NCBI GenBank assembly: GCA_945787015.1
Contig: CALZGM010000014.1
Location: 1 to 64,000 of the forward strand
Direction: 5' to 3'
Length of the DNA: 64,000 bases
From: an uncultured Roseburia sp.
GTDB taxonomy: Bacteria > Bacillota > Clostridia > Lachnospirales > Lachnospiraceae
The notes under the pieces are model-generated. The model saw nothing but the letters and a program-made list of their open reading frames with translations, did not search any database and was not told the DNA's origin. The position numbers and the translations under genes are program-made. How positions within the stretch are numbered: position 1 is the first letter of the stretch; every line of letters starts with the position of its first letter. Shown here piece after piece: positions 49,915-57,998 of the stretch.

Positions 49915-51258
49915 ATGGACTTATTTGAATATATGAGAGAACAGAATCAGGAAAAAGAATCGCCGTTAGCATCTAGACTTCGTCCGACGAGCCTCGATGA
50001 GGTGGTGGGACAGCAGCACATTATCGGAAAGGATAAGCTTTTGTACCGCGCGATTAAAGCGGACAAGCTAAGCTCAATTATTCTTTACGGACCTCCGGGA
50101 ACCGGAAAGACGACGCTTGCGAAGGTGATTGCCAATACCACCAGCGCAGCGTTTTTGCAGATTAATGCCACCTCAGCCGGCAAAAAGGATATGGAAGAAG
50201 TAATCGAACAGGCTAAAAATAATCAGGGCATGTATGGGAAGAAAACGATTCTTTTCATCGATGAAATTCATCGTTTTAACAAGGGGCAGCAGGACTACCT
50301 GCTTCCATTTGTAGAAGACGGCACCATTATCTTAATCGGTGCCACCACGGAAAATCCTTATTTTGAGGTCAATGGAGCGCTTCTATCCCGTTCCGTTATC
50401 TTTGAACTGCATAACCTTTCCAAGGAAGACATCAAAACGTTGATTTTACGGGCGGTAAATGATAAAGAAAAAGGAATGGGAGCCTACAACGCAGTGATTG
50501 ATGAGGATGCCTTAGAGTTTTTGGCGGATGTGGCAAACGGGGATGCCAGAGCTGCATTGACGGCCATTGAACTGGGTATCTTAACGACAGAGCGTTCAGA
50601 GGATGGAAAGATCCATATAACCTTAGAGGTAGCAAGCGAGTGTATCCAAAAGCGCGTGGTGCGCTATGATAAATCCGGAGATAATCATTACGATACCGTT
50701 TCTGCTTTTATCAAAAGCATGCGGGGGTCCGACCCGGACGCAGCCGTTTATTATCTGGCAAGGATGCTGTATGCGGGAGAGGATATTAAGTTTATTGCGC
50801 GAAGAATTATGATTTGTGCCGCTGAGGATGTCAGCAATGCAGACCCGATGGCACTGGTGGTGGCCACAGCCGCTTCCCAAGCGGTGGAGCGGATTGGAAT
50901 GCCGGAAGCACAGATTATTCTGGCACAGGCAGTTACCTATGTGGCAAGCGCACCAAAAAGTAATTCTGCGGTATGTGCGATTTCCGATGCCATGGAAACC
51001 GTAAAAAATACCATGACGGCACCGGTGCCGGTACATTTACAGGATGCACATTATAAGAGCGCCGGAAAGCTTGGACACGGTGAGGGTTATAAGTATGCCC
51101 ATGCCTATCCAAAGCATTATGTGAAGCAGCAATATCTGCCGGACGGGCTGACAGACAAGGTTTTTTACCGGCCGTCTGAAAACGGATACGAAAAGCAGAT
51201 TCGAGCATATTTTAAAGACATAAAGGGTGAACAATATGAGAACCGGGAGGAAATATAA
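49915..51258 (+). CDS. rarA: Replication-associated recombination protein A
   Basis: A 447-residue AAA+ clamp-loader-like ATPase (RarA/MgsA/WRNIP1 family) acting at stalled replication forks. It has RPTSLDEVVGQQHI (about residues 23-36), Walker A GPPGTGKTT, Walker B ILFIDEIHRFNKGQQD, sensor 1 IGATTENPYFEVN, and the C-terminal tetramerisation part with SDPDAAVYYLARML and GYKYAHAYPKHYV. The stop is one base before the next gene's ATG, whose ribosome site lies in the end of rarA, so translation is coupled. Confidence 0.95.
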   Translation: MDLFEYMREQNQEKESPLASRLRPTSLDEVVGQQHIIGKDKLLYRAIKADKLSSIILYGPPGTGKTTLAKVIANTTSAAFLQINATSAGKKDMEEVIEQAKNNQGMYGKKTILFIDEIHRFNKGQQDYLLPFVEDGTIILIGATTENPYFEVNGALLSRSVIFELHNLSKEDIKTLILRAVNDKEKGMGAYNAVIDEDALEFLADVANGDARAALTAIELGILTTERSEDGKIHITLEVASECIQKRVVRYDKSGDNHYDTVSAFIKSMRGSDPDAAVYYLARMLYAGEDIKFIARRIMICAAEDVSNADPMALVVATAASQAVERIGMPEAQIILAQAVTYVASAPKSNSAVCAISDAMETVKNTMTAPVPVHLQDAHYKSAGKLGHGEGYKYAHAYPKHYVKQQYLPDGLTDKVFYRPSENGYEKQIRAYFKDIKGEQYENREEI

Positions 51259-51259
51259 C

Positions 51260-52570
51260 ATGAAATCGTATCAGGAAATGACAATGGAAGAACTCTTAGC
51301 CGAAAAAGCCATTTTGAAAGCGGAGTACAAAAAATATCAGGCAAAGGATTTACATCTGGATATGTCCAGAGGTAAGCCATCCCAGGAGCAGCTGGATTTA
51401 TCCATGGGAATGATGGATGTGTTAGGCTCTGACGCTGACCTTACCTGTGACGACGGTACAGACTGCCGTAACTATGGCGTTTTAGACGGAATTCAGGAAG
51501 CAAAGGAATTATTAGGGGATATGATAGAAGTAAACCCGGATAATATTATTATTTACGGTAATTCCAGCTTGAATGTCATGTATGATACCATTTCCCGTTC
51601 TATGACACACGGTGTTATGGGAAATACTCCATGGTGTAAATTAGATAAAGTAAAATTTTTATGTCCGGTGCCGGGCTATGACAGACATTTTGCCATCACC
51701 GAGTACTTCGGAATCGAGATGATTAACGTACCGATGCTTTCGACCGGTCCTGATATGGATATGGTGGAGGAACTGGTAAGCTCTGATGAGGCAATCAAGG
51801 GAATCTGGTGCGTACCGAAATATTCCAACCCACAGGGTATTACCTATTCCGATGAGACGGTCCGCCGCTTTGCCAGATTAAAACCGGCAGCAAAGGACTT
51901 CCGTATTTACTGGGATAACGCATACTGCGTACATCATTTATATGATATCAATCAGGATCATTTGATTGAAATTTTAAAAGAGTGTAAGAGAGCCGGAAAT
52001 CCGGATATGGTTTATAAATTCTGCTCCACCAGTAAGATTTCCTTCCCAGGCTCCGGTGTGGCAGCCATTGCAACCTCTGCCAACAACTTAGAGGATATTA
52101 AAAAACAGTTAAAGAACCAGACCATCGGTTATGATAAAGTAAATCAGCTGCGTCATGTACGCTATTTTAAAGATATTCACGGTATTACAGAGCATATGAG
52201 AAAGCATGCAGAAATCTTACGTCCGAAGTTTGAAATGATTACGGATACTTTTGAACGTGAACTCTCCGGTCTTGGCGTGGGCAGCTGGTATACTCCAAAG
52301 GGCGGCTATTTTATTGCATACGAGACTCTGGAGGGCTGCGCAAAAGACGTGGTAGCAAGAATGCAGAAAGCCGGGGTTACCATGACACCTGCAGGTGCAC
52401 CATTCCCTTACGGAAAGGACCCGAAGGATACCGTCATTCGTATTGCACCGTCTTATCCGAGTGTGGAGAATTTAAAGACGGCTACTGAGATTTTTGTCAT
52501 CTGTGTGAAGTTAGCAAGTATTAAAAAATTGATTGCAGAAATGGAAGCAGCAGGAAATACAGCTGAATAG
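51260..52570 (+). CDS. PLP-dependent aminotransferase, MocR-like (Aminotran_MocR)
   Basis: A 436-residue fold-type I aminotransferase without a GntR DNA-binding domain. It starts MKSYQEMTMEELLAEKAILK, has DLHLDMSRGKPSQEQLDLS, YGNSSLNVMYDT, VPKYSNPQGITYS (about residues 192-204), IYWDNAYCVHHL, and the PLP Lys in CSTSKISFPGSGVA. This pattern fits the aspartate/alanine-type group annotated as Aminotran_MocR. The start at 51260 follows GGGAGGAAAT; a TTG frame from 51227 would overlap rarA. A clear terminator follows. Confidence 0.9.
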   Translation: MKSYQEMTMEELLAEKAILKAEYKKYQAKDLHLDMSRGKPSQEQLDLSMGMMDVLGSDADLTCDDGTDCRNYGVLDGIQEAKELLGDMIEVNPDNIIIYGNSSLNVMYDTISRSMTHGVMGNTPWCKLDKVKFLCPVPGYDRHFAITEYFGIEMINVPMLSTGPDMDMVEELVSSDEAIKGIWCVPKYSNPQGITYSDETVRRFARLKPAAKDFRIYWDNAYCVHHLYDINQDHLIEILKECKRAGNPDMVYKFCSTSKISFPGSGVAAIATSANNLEDIKKQLKNQTIGYDKVNQLRHVRYFKDIHGITEHMRKHAEILRPKFEMITDTFERELSGLGVGSWYTPKGGYFIAYETLEGCAKDVVARMQKAGVTMTPAGAPFPYGKDPKDTVIRIAPSYPSVENLKTATEIFVICVKLASIKKLIAEMEAAGNTAE

Positions 52571-52580
52571 AGAAAGATTT

Positions 52581-52623
52581 AATGTGGGAGAATGAGCGGA
52601 TGTGAATTCTCCCATATTTTTTA
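52581..52623 (+). terminator. Intrinsic terminator after aminotransferase gene
   Basis: ATGTGGGAGAAT pairs with ATTCTCCCATAT and is followed by TTTTTA. Confidence 0.85.
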
Positions 52624-52631
52624 CTTTTTTA

Positions 52632-52660
52632 TTGATAAAATGAATAATATGACATATAAT
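52632..52660 (+). promoter_or_regulatory. Promoter of toxin-antitoxin pair
   Basis: TTGATA at 52632-52637 and TATAAT at 52655-52660 are 17 bases apart, 54 bases before the antitoxin start. An ACAAAC/ACATACAAAAC-rich leader follows and could carry the antitoxin's own operator. Confidence 0.7.
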
Positions 52661-52713
52661 AAAAATACAAACACATACAAAACAACTACAATATGAATAA
52701 TGGGGGAACTAAT

Positions 52714-53010
52714 ATGGCTGAACAGGTTTTGATTCAATTTCGCGCAGATAAGGCGTTAAAACAAGAAGTTTCTGAAATTTATGAGGCTCTTGGCATGGAT
52801 TTACCAACTGCTTTTCGAATGTTTATGACTAGAAGTAAGATGGTAAAAGGACTTCCTTTTGAAGCAACATTACCGGAAAAAGCAATAACGAGGGCAGAGG
52901 CAAAACGTGCATTTTTTGAATTGAGAGAACAGGCTGCAGATGTGCCGGAGATGTCACTAGACGAAATTAATGCTGAAATAACAGCCGTTAGAGAAGAAAG
53001 AAAAAGGTAA
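52714..53010 (+). CDS. RelB/DinJ-family antitoxin
   Basis: A 98-residue protein with an N-terminal ribbon-helix-helix typical of RelB/DinJ antitoxins (VLIQFRADKALKQEVSEIYE, then LGMDLPTAFRMFMTRSKMVK), and a charged C-terminal tail likely to wrap the toxin. The start at 52714 follows ATGGGGGAAC. The PIN-domain toxin starts within seven bases of its stop, as expected for a co-translated pair. It probably also represses the promoter at 52632. Confidence 0.88.
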   Translation: MAEQVLIQFRADKALKQEVSEIYEALGMDLPTAFRMFMTRSKMVKGLPFEATLPEKAITRAEAKRAFFELREQAADVPEMSLDEINAEITAVREERKR

Positions 53011-53016
53011 GTGCTT

Positions 53017-53403
53017 ATGGTATATTATGCAGTTATCGATACAAATGTTTTCATTTCTGCTTTGCTTTCTAAAAAGGCAGATTCAGCAACGGTACGAGTC
53101 TTAGAGGCAATGTTCGACGGAAAAATTGTACCTTTGTATCATAAGGATATCTTAGCAGAGTATGATGAGGTTCTTCATAGAAATAAATTCCATTTAAAAG
53201 AAAAAACGATTCAATTGGTTATAAATTCAGTAAAACAATATGGCATGGAAGTGTTTCCACAACCTACAGGTGAAATCTTAATTGATATGGACGATTTGAT
53301 ATTTTATGAAGTTGCCATGGAAAAGAGAGAAGATGATGCTTATCTGGTTACAGGTAATCAAAAACATTATCCAATAAGAGATTATATAGCGAAAAACATA
53401 TAG
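53017..53403 (+). CDS. PIN-domain toxin
   Basis: A 128-residue PIN-domain protein of the putative-toxin COG1569 type, a Mg-dependent ribonuclease fold. Acidic active-site residues are visible in YAVIDTNVFISALLS (Asp near residue 7), LAEYDEVL (Glu near 48) and REDDAYLVTGNQKHYP (Asp residues near 108-109). ATG at 53017 is preferred to a GTG at 53011 because AAAAAGG lies nine bases upstream. Pairing with a RelB/DinJ antitoxin, not a VapB one, is a mixed but known arrangement for this toxin group. Confidence 0.88.
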   Translation: MVYYAVIDTNVFISALLSKKADSATVRVLEAMFDGKIVPLYHKDILAEYDEVLHRNKFHLKEKTIQLVINSVKQYGMEVFPQPTGEILIDMDDLIFYEVAMEKREDDAYLVTGNQKHYPIRDYIAKNI

Positions 53404-53440
53404 AAAAAACAGTAATTTTAAAAAATCGGAGGTACTTCCC

Positions 53441-54232
53441 TTGCAGGAAACAAACTATATCACGATTAAATCAAATAAAAAACAGGTGGTGCTGGGTGTC
53501 AGTACAATTCTTTACGTCCTTATGGTAGGAAAGAATGCCCAGATACATGTTTCCGGAGGTAAAGTCTACGAAACAAGGATGACTTTTTTTGAACTTGAGG
53601 AAAAACTCGGGGAGGGATTTATCAAAGTAAACCGGGGATGTATCGTGTCTGCGATGGCAATTCATGATATTACGGATAATGTCAACCTTAGCAATGGGGA
53701 GTCCTTAGTATACACGCTGAGAAAGAAAAAACAGATTATAGACCAACTCCATGAAAAGCAGAAGAACATGATTCACAGTTTCGCAGATGAGGGTATTCCG
53801 CAGACAGAGGAGGAATATCGCAGACATTACAGCAACTTTGACAATCTGCCTTTTGCGTTCACGGATATTGAGATGATATTTAATGAGGAACGCCATGCGG
53901 TGGACTGGATTTTCCGATACGGCAATCAGGCACTTGCAAAGCTGGAAAAGCTGCCGCTAGAGCAGCTGATTGGAAGCTCCTTTGGCAGCCTGTTTTCCAA
54001 CATGGATTCCAAGTGGCTTAGAGGCTATGAACGTGCCACGCTTTTCGGAGAAACATTAGAACTGATTGACTACAGTCCGGAGATTGACACTTATTTGAAA
54101 GTGATTTGTTTTCCGACGTTTAAGGGGCATTGCGGCTGCATTTTGTTTGATATTTCAGAGATAAAATTTACGAAAAACAGCAGTGACGCCGAAAAAGCAT
54201 TATTGCTTTACTTTGGGAGGATGCCTGAGTAA
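53441..54232 (+). CDS. LytTR DNA-binding protein with C-terminal PAS-like domain
   Basis: A 263-residue protein in an unusual order. Residues 1-100 are a LytTR DNA-binding domain (ILYVLMVGKNAQIHV; FFELEEKLGEGFIKVNRGCI). Residues about 125-250 resemble a PAS sensor (FAFTDIEMIFNEERHAVDWI, FRYGNQALAKLEK, LIGSSFGSLF). The start is a TTG with a strong GGAGG seven to eight bases upstream; no ATG fits. It lies 37 bases after the toxin gene and is followed by the terminator that precedes the duplicated ATPases. It could regulate nearby surface or accessory genes. Confidence 0.82.
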   Translation: MQETNYITIKSNKKQVVLGVSTILYVLMVGKNAQIHVSGGKVYETRMTFFELEEKLGEGFIKVNRGCIVSAMAIHDITDNVNLSNGESLVYTLRKKKQIIDQLHEKQKNMIHSFADEGIPQTEEEYRRHYSNFDNLPFAFTDIEMIFNEERHAVDWIFRYGNQALAKLEKLPLEQLIGSSFGSLFSNMDSKWLRGYERATLFGETLELIDYSPEIDTYLKVICFPTFKGHCGCILFDISEIKFTKNSSDAEKALLLYFGRMPE

Positions 54233-54299
54233 AGTATGAAATGCCAAAAGAATTTGAGGATAGAAAAAAGAGGAATGAAATTGTAATTTGGTAGGAAAT

Positions 54300-54338
54300 C
54301 CGCTATACTAAGGAAAAGGCTTGGTATAGCGGTTTTTT
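54300..54338 (+). terminator. Terminator immediately before the first AAA/PD-(D/E)XK gene
   Basis: CCGCTATAC and GTATAGCGG pair across a 15-base loop and are followed by six T residues. The ribosome site GTGGAGG begins at the next base, 54339. It either ends the LytTR transcript or acts as a leader attenuator for the ATPase gene. The second gene copy lacks this stem. Confidence 0.85.
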
Positions 54339-54350
54339 GTGGAGGCGTAT

Positions 54351-56048
54351 ATGGCAAGAAATGTAGCGATTGGGATACAACAGTTTAATGAACTCATAGA
54401 AAAAAACTATTTTTACATTGATAAAACATCCTTTATTAAGGAGTGGTGGGAAAGCGGAGATAGTGTAACGCTGATTAACCGCCCACGCCGTTTTGGAAAG
54501 ACGCTTAACATAAGTATGGTAGAGCAGTTTTTTTCCGTGGATTATGCGAATCGCGGAGATTTGTTTGAGGGGCTTTCCATCTGGGAAGATGAAAAATACA
54601 GGGCGCTTCAGGGGACTTATCCGGTGATTAGTTTGTCTTTTGCCAGAGTTAAGGAAATGAACTATGTGGACACCCGTGAGAAAATCTGTGCGATTCTGAG
54701 AAATCTATATATAAAATTCTCTTTTCTGAAAGATAGTGAAGTGCTAACGGATGCAGACAGAGCTTATTTTGAGCGTATTTTAGCGGTAGAGATTAGTAAT
54801 TCCGATGCAAGCTCTGCATTGTATCAGCTTTCTGATTATTTGTACCGCTATTATGGCAAAAAGGTGATCATCCTGTTGGATGAGTACGACACTCCGATGC
54901 AGGAAGCATATGTAGATGGCTATTGGGACGAACTGGTAGCCTTTACCAGAAGCATGTTTAACTCTGCGTTTAAGACCAATCCATGGCTGGAACGTGCCAT
55001 TATGACAGGCATCACGCGTGTCAGCAAAGAATCCATCTTCTCCGACTTAAATAATTTGAAGGTGGTTACAACTACTTCTGACGAATATGCCACGGCTTTT
55101 GGCTTTACGGAAGAAGAAGTATTTGCAGCGCTGGAGGAATGTGGACTCTCAGAGGAAAAGGAGCAGGTAAAGCGGTGGTATGATGGTTTTATCTTCGGGG
55201 AGCATAAGGATATCTATAATCCATGGTCCATTCTGAATTTTTTGGATACAGGAAAGTTCACCACATACTGGGCGAACACCAGCTCCAATAGTCTGGTGGG
55301 CAAACTCCTGCGGGAAGGAAACCGTAGAATAAAGGAGAAGTTTGAAAGTCTGCTTAGGGGAGAGAGGATATTTACCCCGATTGACGAGCAGATTGTTTAC
55401 AACCAGCTTGACAATAACGATTCTGCAATTTGGAGTCTGTTACTGGCAAGTGGTTATCTCAAGGTACTCAGTTATGAGAGAGAGGAGCTTTTGGAAAACG
55501 GGGAAGAAGCAAAATATGAACTGACTCTGACCAATTATGAGGTGGAGCGCATGTTCAACAGTATGGTGCGCGGATGGTTCAAAGACGCCAGTGTGGACTA
55601 CAACGATTTTATCAAGGCAATGCTGCAGGATGACATTGAAGCCATGAATGCGTACATGAACCGTGTTGTTCTTTACACCTTCAGCTATTTTGACACCGGA
55701 AATCATCCTTCCGGAGAGGAACCGGAGCGGTTCTACCATGGCTTTGTGCTGGGATTGATTGTGGATTTGCAAGGCAAATATCTCATAACTTCGAACAGAG
55801 AGAGCGGTTTTGGCAGATATGATGTAATGCTGGAACCAAGGAATCCGAAAGAGGATGATGCCATCATTCTGGAATTCAAGGTCATCAATCCAAGAAAAGA
55901 GAGCAGTCTGGAAGACACCGTACAGGCTGCCTTAGAACAGATTGAGAAAAAACAGTATGCCGCACAGCTGATAGCACGGGGAATTCCGGCAGAACACATT
56001 CGCAAGTTTGGCTTTGCTTTTGAAGGAAAAAAAGTTCTGATTGGATAA
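54351..56048 (+). CDS. AAA-ATPase-like / PD-(D/E)XK nuclease-like protein, copy 1
   Basis: A 565-residue protein of the AAA-ATPase_like plus PDDEXK_9 (formerly DUF1703) family. The P-loop variant RPRRFGKT is at residues 44-51, and Walker B-like VIILLDEYDTPMQ is near 170-182. The C-terminus has a PD-(D/E)XK-like core, GRYDVML followed by AIILEFKV (about 488-510). The biological role is unknown. ATG at 54351 follows GTGGAGG; a GTG at 54339 is that ribosome site itself. A terminator stands directly in front, and an identical copy follows. Confidence 0.88.
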   Translation: MARNVAIGIQQFNELIEKNYFYIDKTSFIKEWWESGDSVTLINRPRRFGKTLNISMVEQFFSVDYANRGDLFEGLSIWEDEKYRALQGTYPVISLSFARVKEMNYVDTREKICAILRNLYIKFSFLKDSEVLTDADRAYFERILAVEISNSDASSALYQLSDYLYRYYGKKVIILLDEYDTPMQEAYVDGYWDELVAFTRSMFNSAFKTNPWLERAIMTGITRVSKESIFSDLNNLKVVTTTSDEYATAFGFTEEEVFAALEECGLSEEKEQVKRWYDGFIFGEHKDIYNPWSILNFLDTGKFTTYWANTSSNSLVGKLLREGNRRIKEKFESLLRGERIFTPIDEQIVYNQLDNNDSAIWSLLLASGYLKVLSYEREELLENGEEAKYELTLTNYEVERMFNSMVRGWFKDASVDYNDFIKAMLQDDIEAMNAYMNRVVLYTFSYFDTGNHPSGEEPERFYHGFVLGLIVDLQGKYLITSNRESGFGRYDVMLEPRNPKEDDAIILEFKVINPRKESSLEDTVQAALEQIEKKQYAAQLIARGIPAEHIRKFGFAFEGKKVLIG

Positions 56049-56064
56049 TTTTGTGGAGGCGTAT

Positions 56065-57762
56065 ATGGCAAGAAATGTAGCGATTGGGATACAACAGTTT
56101 AATGAACTCATAGAAAAAAACTATTTTTACATTGATAAAACATCCTTTATTAAGGAGTGGTGGGAAAGCGGAGATAGTGTAACGCTGATTAACCGCCCAC
56201 GCCGTTTTGGAAAGACGCTTAACATAAGTATGGTAGAGCAGTTTTTTTCCGTGGATTATGCGAATCGCGGAGATTTGTTTGAGGGGCTTTCCATCTGGGA
56301 AGATGAAAAATACAGGGCGCTTCAGGGGACTTATCCGGTGATTAGTTTGTCTTTTGCCAGAGTTAAGGAAATGAACTATGTGGACACCCGTGAGAAAATC
56401 TGTGCGATTCTGAGAAATCTATATATAAAATTCTCTTTTCTGAAAGATAGTGAAGTGCTAACGGATGCAGACAGAGCTTATTTTGAGCGTATTTTAGCGG
56501 TAGAGATTAGTAATTCCGATGCAAGCTCTGCATTGTATCAGCTTTCTGATTATTTGTACCGCTATTATGGCAAAAAGGTGATCATCCTGTTGGATGAGTA
56601 CGACACTCCGATGCAGGAAGCATATGTAGATGGCTATTGGGACGAACTGGTAGCCTTTACCAGAAGCATGTTTAACTCTGCGTTTAAGACCAATCCATGG
56701 CTGGAACGTGCCATTATGACAGGCATCACGCGTGTCAGCAAAGAATCCATCTTCTCCGACTTAAATAATTTGAAGGTGGTTACAACTACTTCTGACGAAT
56801 ATGCCACGGCTTTTGGCTTTACGGAAGAAGAAGTATTTGCAGCGCTGGAGGAATGTGGACTCTCAGAGGAAAAGGAGCAGGTAAAGCGGTGGTATGATGG
56901 TTTTATCTTCGGGGAGCATAAGGATATCTATAATCCATGGTCCATTCTGAATTTTTTGGATACAGGAAAGTTCACCACATACTGGGCGAACACCAGCTCC
57001 AATAGTCTGGTGGGCAAACTCCTGCGGGAAGGAAACCGTAGAATAAAGGAGAAGTTTGAAAGTCTGCTTAGGGGAGAGAGGATATTTACCCCGATTGACG
57101 AGCAGATTGTTTACAACCAGCTTGACAATAACGATTCTGCAATTTGGAGTCTGTTACTGGCAAGTGGTTATCTCAAGGTACTCAGTTATGAGAGAGAGGA
57201 GCTTTTGGAAAACGGGGAAGAAGCAAAATATGAACTGACTCTGACCAATTATGAGGTGGAGCGCATGTTCAACAGTATGGTGCGCGGATGGTTCAAAGAC
57301 GCCAGTGTGGACTACAACGATTTTATCAAGGCAATGCTGCAGGATGACATTGAAGCCATGAATGCGTACATGAACCGTGTTGTTCTTTACACCTTCAGCT
57401 ATTTTGACACCGGAAATCATCCTTCCGGAGAGGAACCGGAGCGGTTCTACCATGGCTTTGTGCTGGGATTGATTGTGGATTTGCAAGGCAAATATCTCAT
57501 AACTTCGAACAGAGAGAGCGGTTTTGGCAGATATGATGTAATGCTGGAACCAAGGAATCCGAAAGAGGATGATGCCATCATTCTGGAATTCAAGGTCATC
57601 AATCCAAGAAAAGAGAGCAGTCTGGAAGACACCGTACAGGCTGCCTTAGAACAGATTGAGAAAAAACAGTATGCCGCACAGCTGATAGCACGGGGAATTC
57701 CGGCAGAACACATTCGCAAGTTTGGCTTTGCCTTTGAAGGAAAAAAAGTTCTGATTGGATAA
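56065..57762 (+). CDS. AAA-ATPase-like / PD-(D/E)XK nuclease-like protein, copy 2
   Basis: Identical in protein sequence to copy 1, with the same RPRRFGKT P-loop (residues 44-51) and C-terminal ILEFKV nuclease-like motif. Its ribosome site GTGGAGG begins five bases after the stop of copy 1, so it must be expressed by read-through from copy 1 or through translational coupling; it has no promoter or leader terminator of its own. A terminator ends the pair at 57791-57823. Both copies are intact, so neither is yet decaying. Confidence 0.88.
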   Translation: MARNVAIGIQQFNELIEKNYFYIDKTSFIKEWWESGDSVTLINRPRRFGKTLNISMVEQFFSVDYANRGDLFEGLSIWEDEKYRALQGTYPVISLSFARVKEMNYVDTREKICAILRNLYIKFSFLKDSEVLTDADRAYFERILAVEISNSDASSALYQLSDYLYRYYGKKVIILLDEYDTPMQEAYVDGYWDELVAFTRSMFNSAFKTNPWLERAIMTGITRVSKESIFSDLNNLKVVTTTSDEYATAFGFTEEEVFAALEECGLSEEKEQVKRWYDGFIFGEHKDIYNPWSILNFLDTGKFTTYWANTSSNSLVGKLLREGNRRIKEKFESLLRGERIFTPIDEQIVYNQLDNNDSAIWSLLLASGYLKVLSYEREELLENGEEAKYELTLTNYEVERMFNSMVRGWFKDASVDYNDFIKAMLQDDIEAMNAYMNRVVLYTFSYFDTGNHPSGEEPERFYHGFVLGLIVDLQGKYLITSNRESGFGRYDVMLEPRNPKEDDAIILEFKVINPRKESSLEDTVQAALEQIEKKQYAAQLIARGIPAEHIRKFGFAFEGKKVLIG

Positions 57763-57790
57763 ATAGAATACTAGAAAAAGTGGCAGTACA

Positions 57791-57823
57791 AAGACAGATG
57801 GAGATATTCCAACTGTCTTTTTT
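57791..57823 (+). terminator. Intrinsic terminator after duplicated ATPase genes
   Basis: AAGACAG-A-TGGA pairs with TCCA-A-CTGTCTT, giving an 11-base stem with one mismatch, followed by TTTTT. Confidence 0.88.
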
Positions 57824-57853
57824 GAACTTCACGCTTGCATCTCAATAGCTTTA

Positions 57854-57884
57854 TGTCGATTCGTGCCGTTTCCGTGTCGTTTCG
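57854..57884 (+). repeat. Three short direct repeats upstream of surface-protein gene
   Basis: TGTCGATTCG (57854-57863), TGCCGTTTCCG (57864-57874) and TGTCGTTTCG (57875-57884) follow each other with a 10-11 base period. An inverted partial copy, TTCGAGACA, overlaps the end. They resemble degenerate Spo0A boxes (TGTCGAA) but do not match exactly. Possible regulator site for the gene at 57999. Confidence 0.4.
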
Positions 57885-57998
57885 AGACAGGTTTATTGAA
57901 AAAATTAATAAAAGTCATTAAAATAGTTAGGAAAAATTTGGTGGCTGAGAAAAAACCACAGCCATGCAGATATAGAGAAAAATAATGGAGAGGAACTT

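Larger units (their letters stand above)
54335..57762 (+). repeat. Exact head-to-tail tandem duplication, two 1714-base units
   Basis: Unit 1 is 54335-56048 and unit 2 is 56049-57762, directly adjacent, each running from TTTTGTGGAGGCGT to the TAA stop. The encoded proteins are identical. On reading, the only base difference noticed is T at 56018 against C at 57732, a synonymous third-position change in an Ala codon near the 3' end. Such identity means a very recent duplication or strong gene conversion. Confidence 0.9.

Noticed and set aside
54339..54350. GTG start for the first AAA/PD-(D/E)XK gene
   Set aside because: That GTG is part of the GTGGAGG ribosome site for the ATG at 54351, and the second copy has the same arrangement.
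57854..57884. True Spo0A boxes
   Set aside because: None of the three units matches TGTCGAA exactly, so they are reported only as short repeats.
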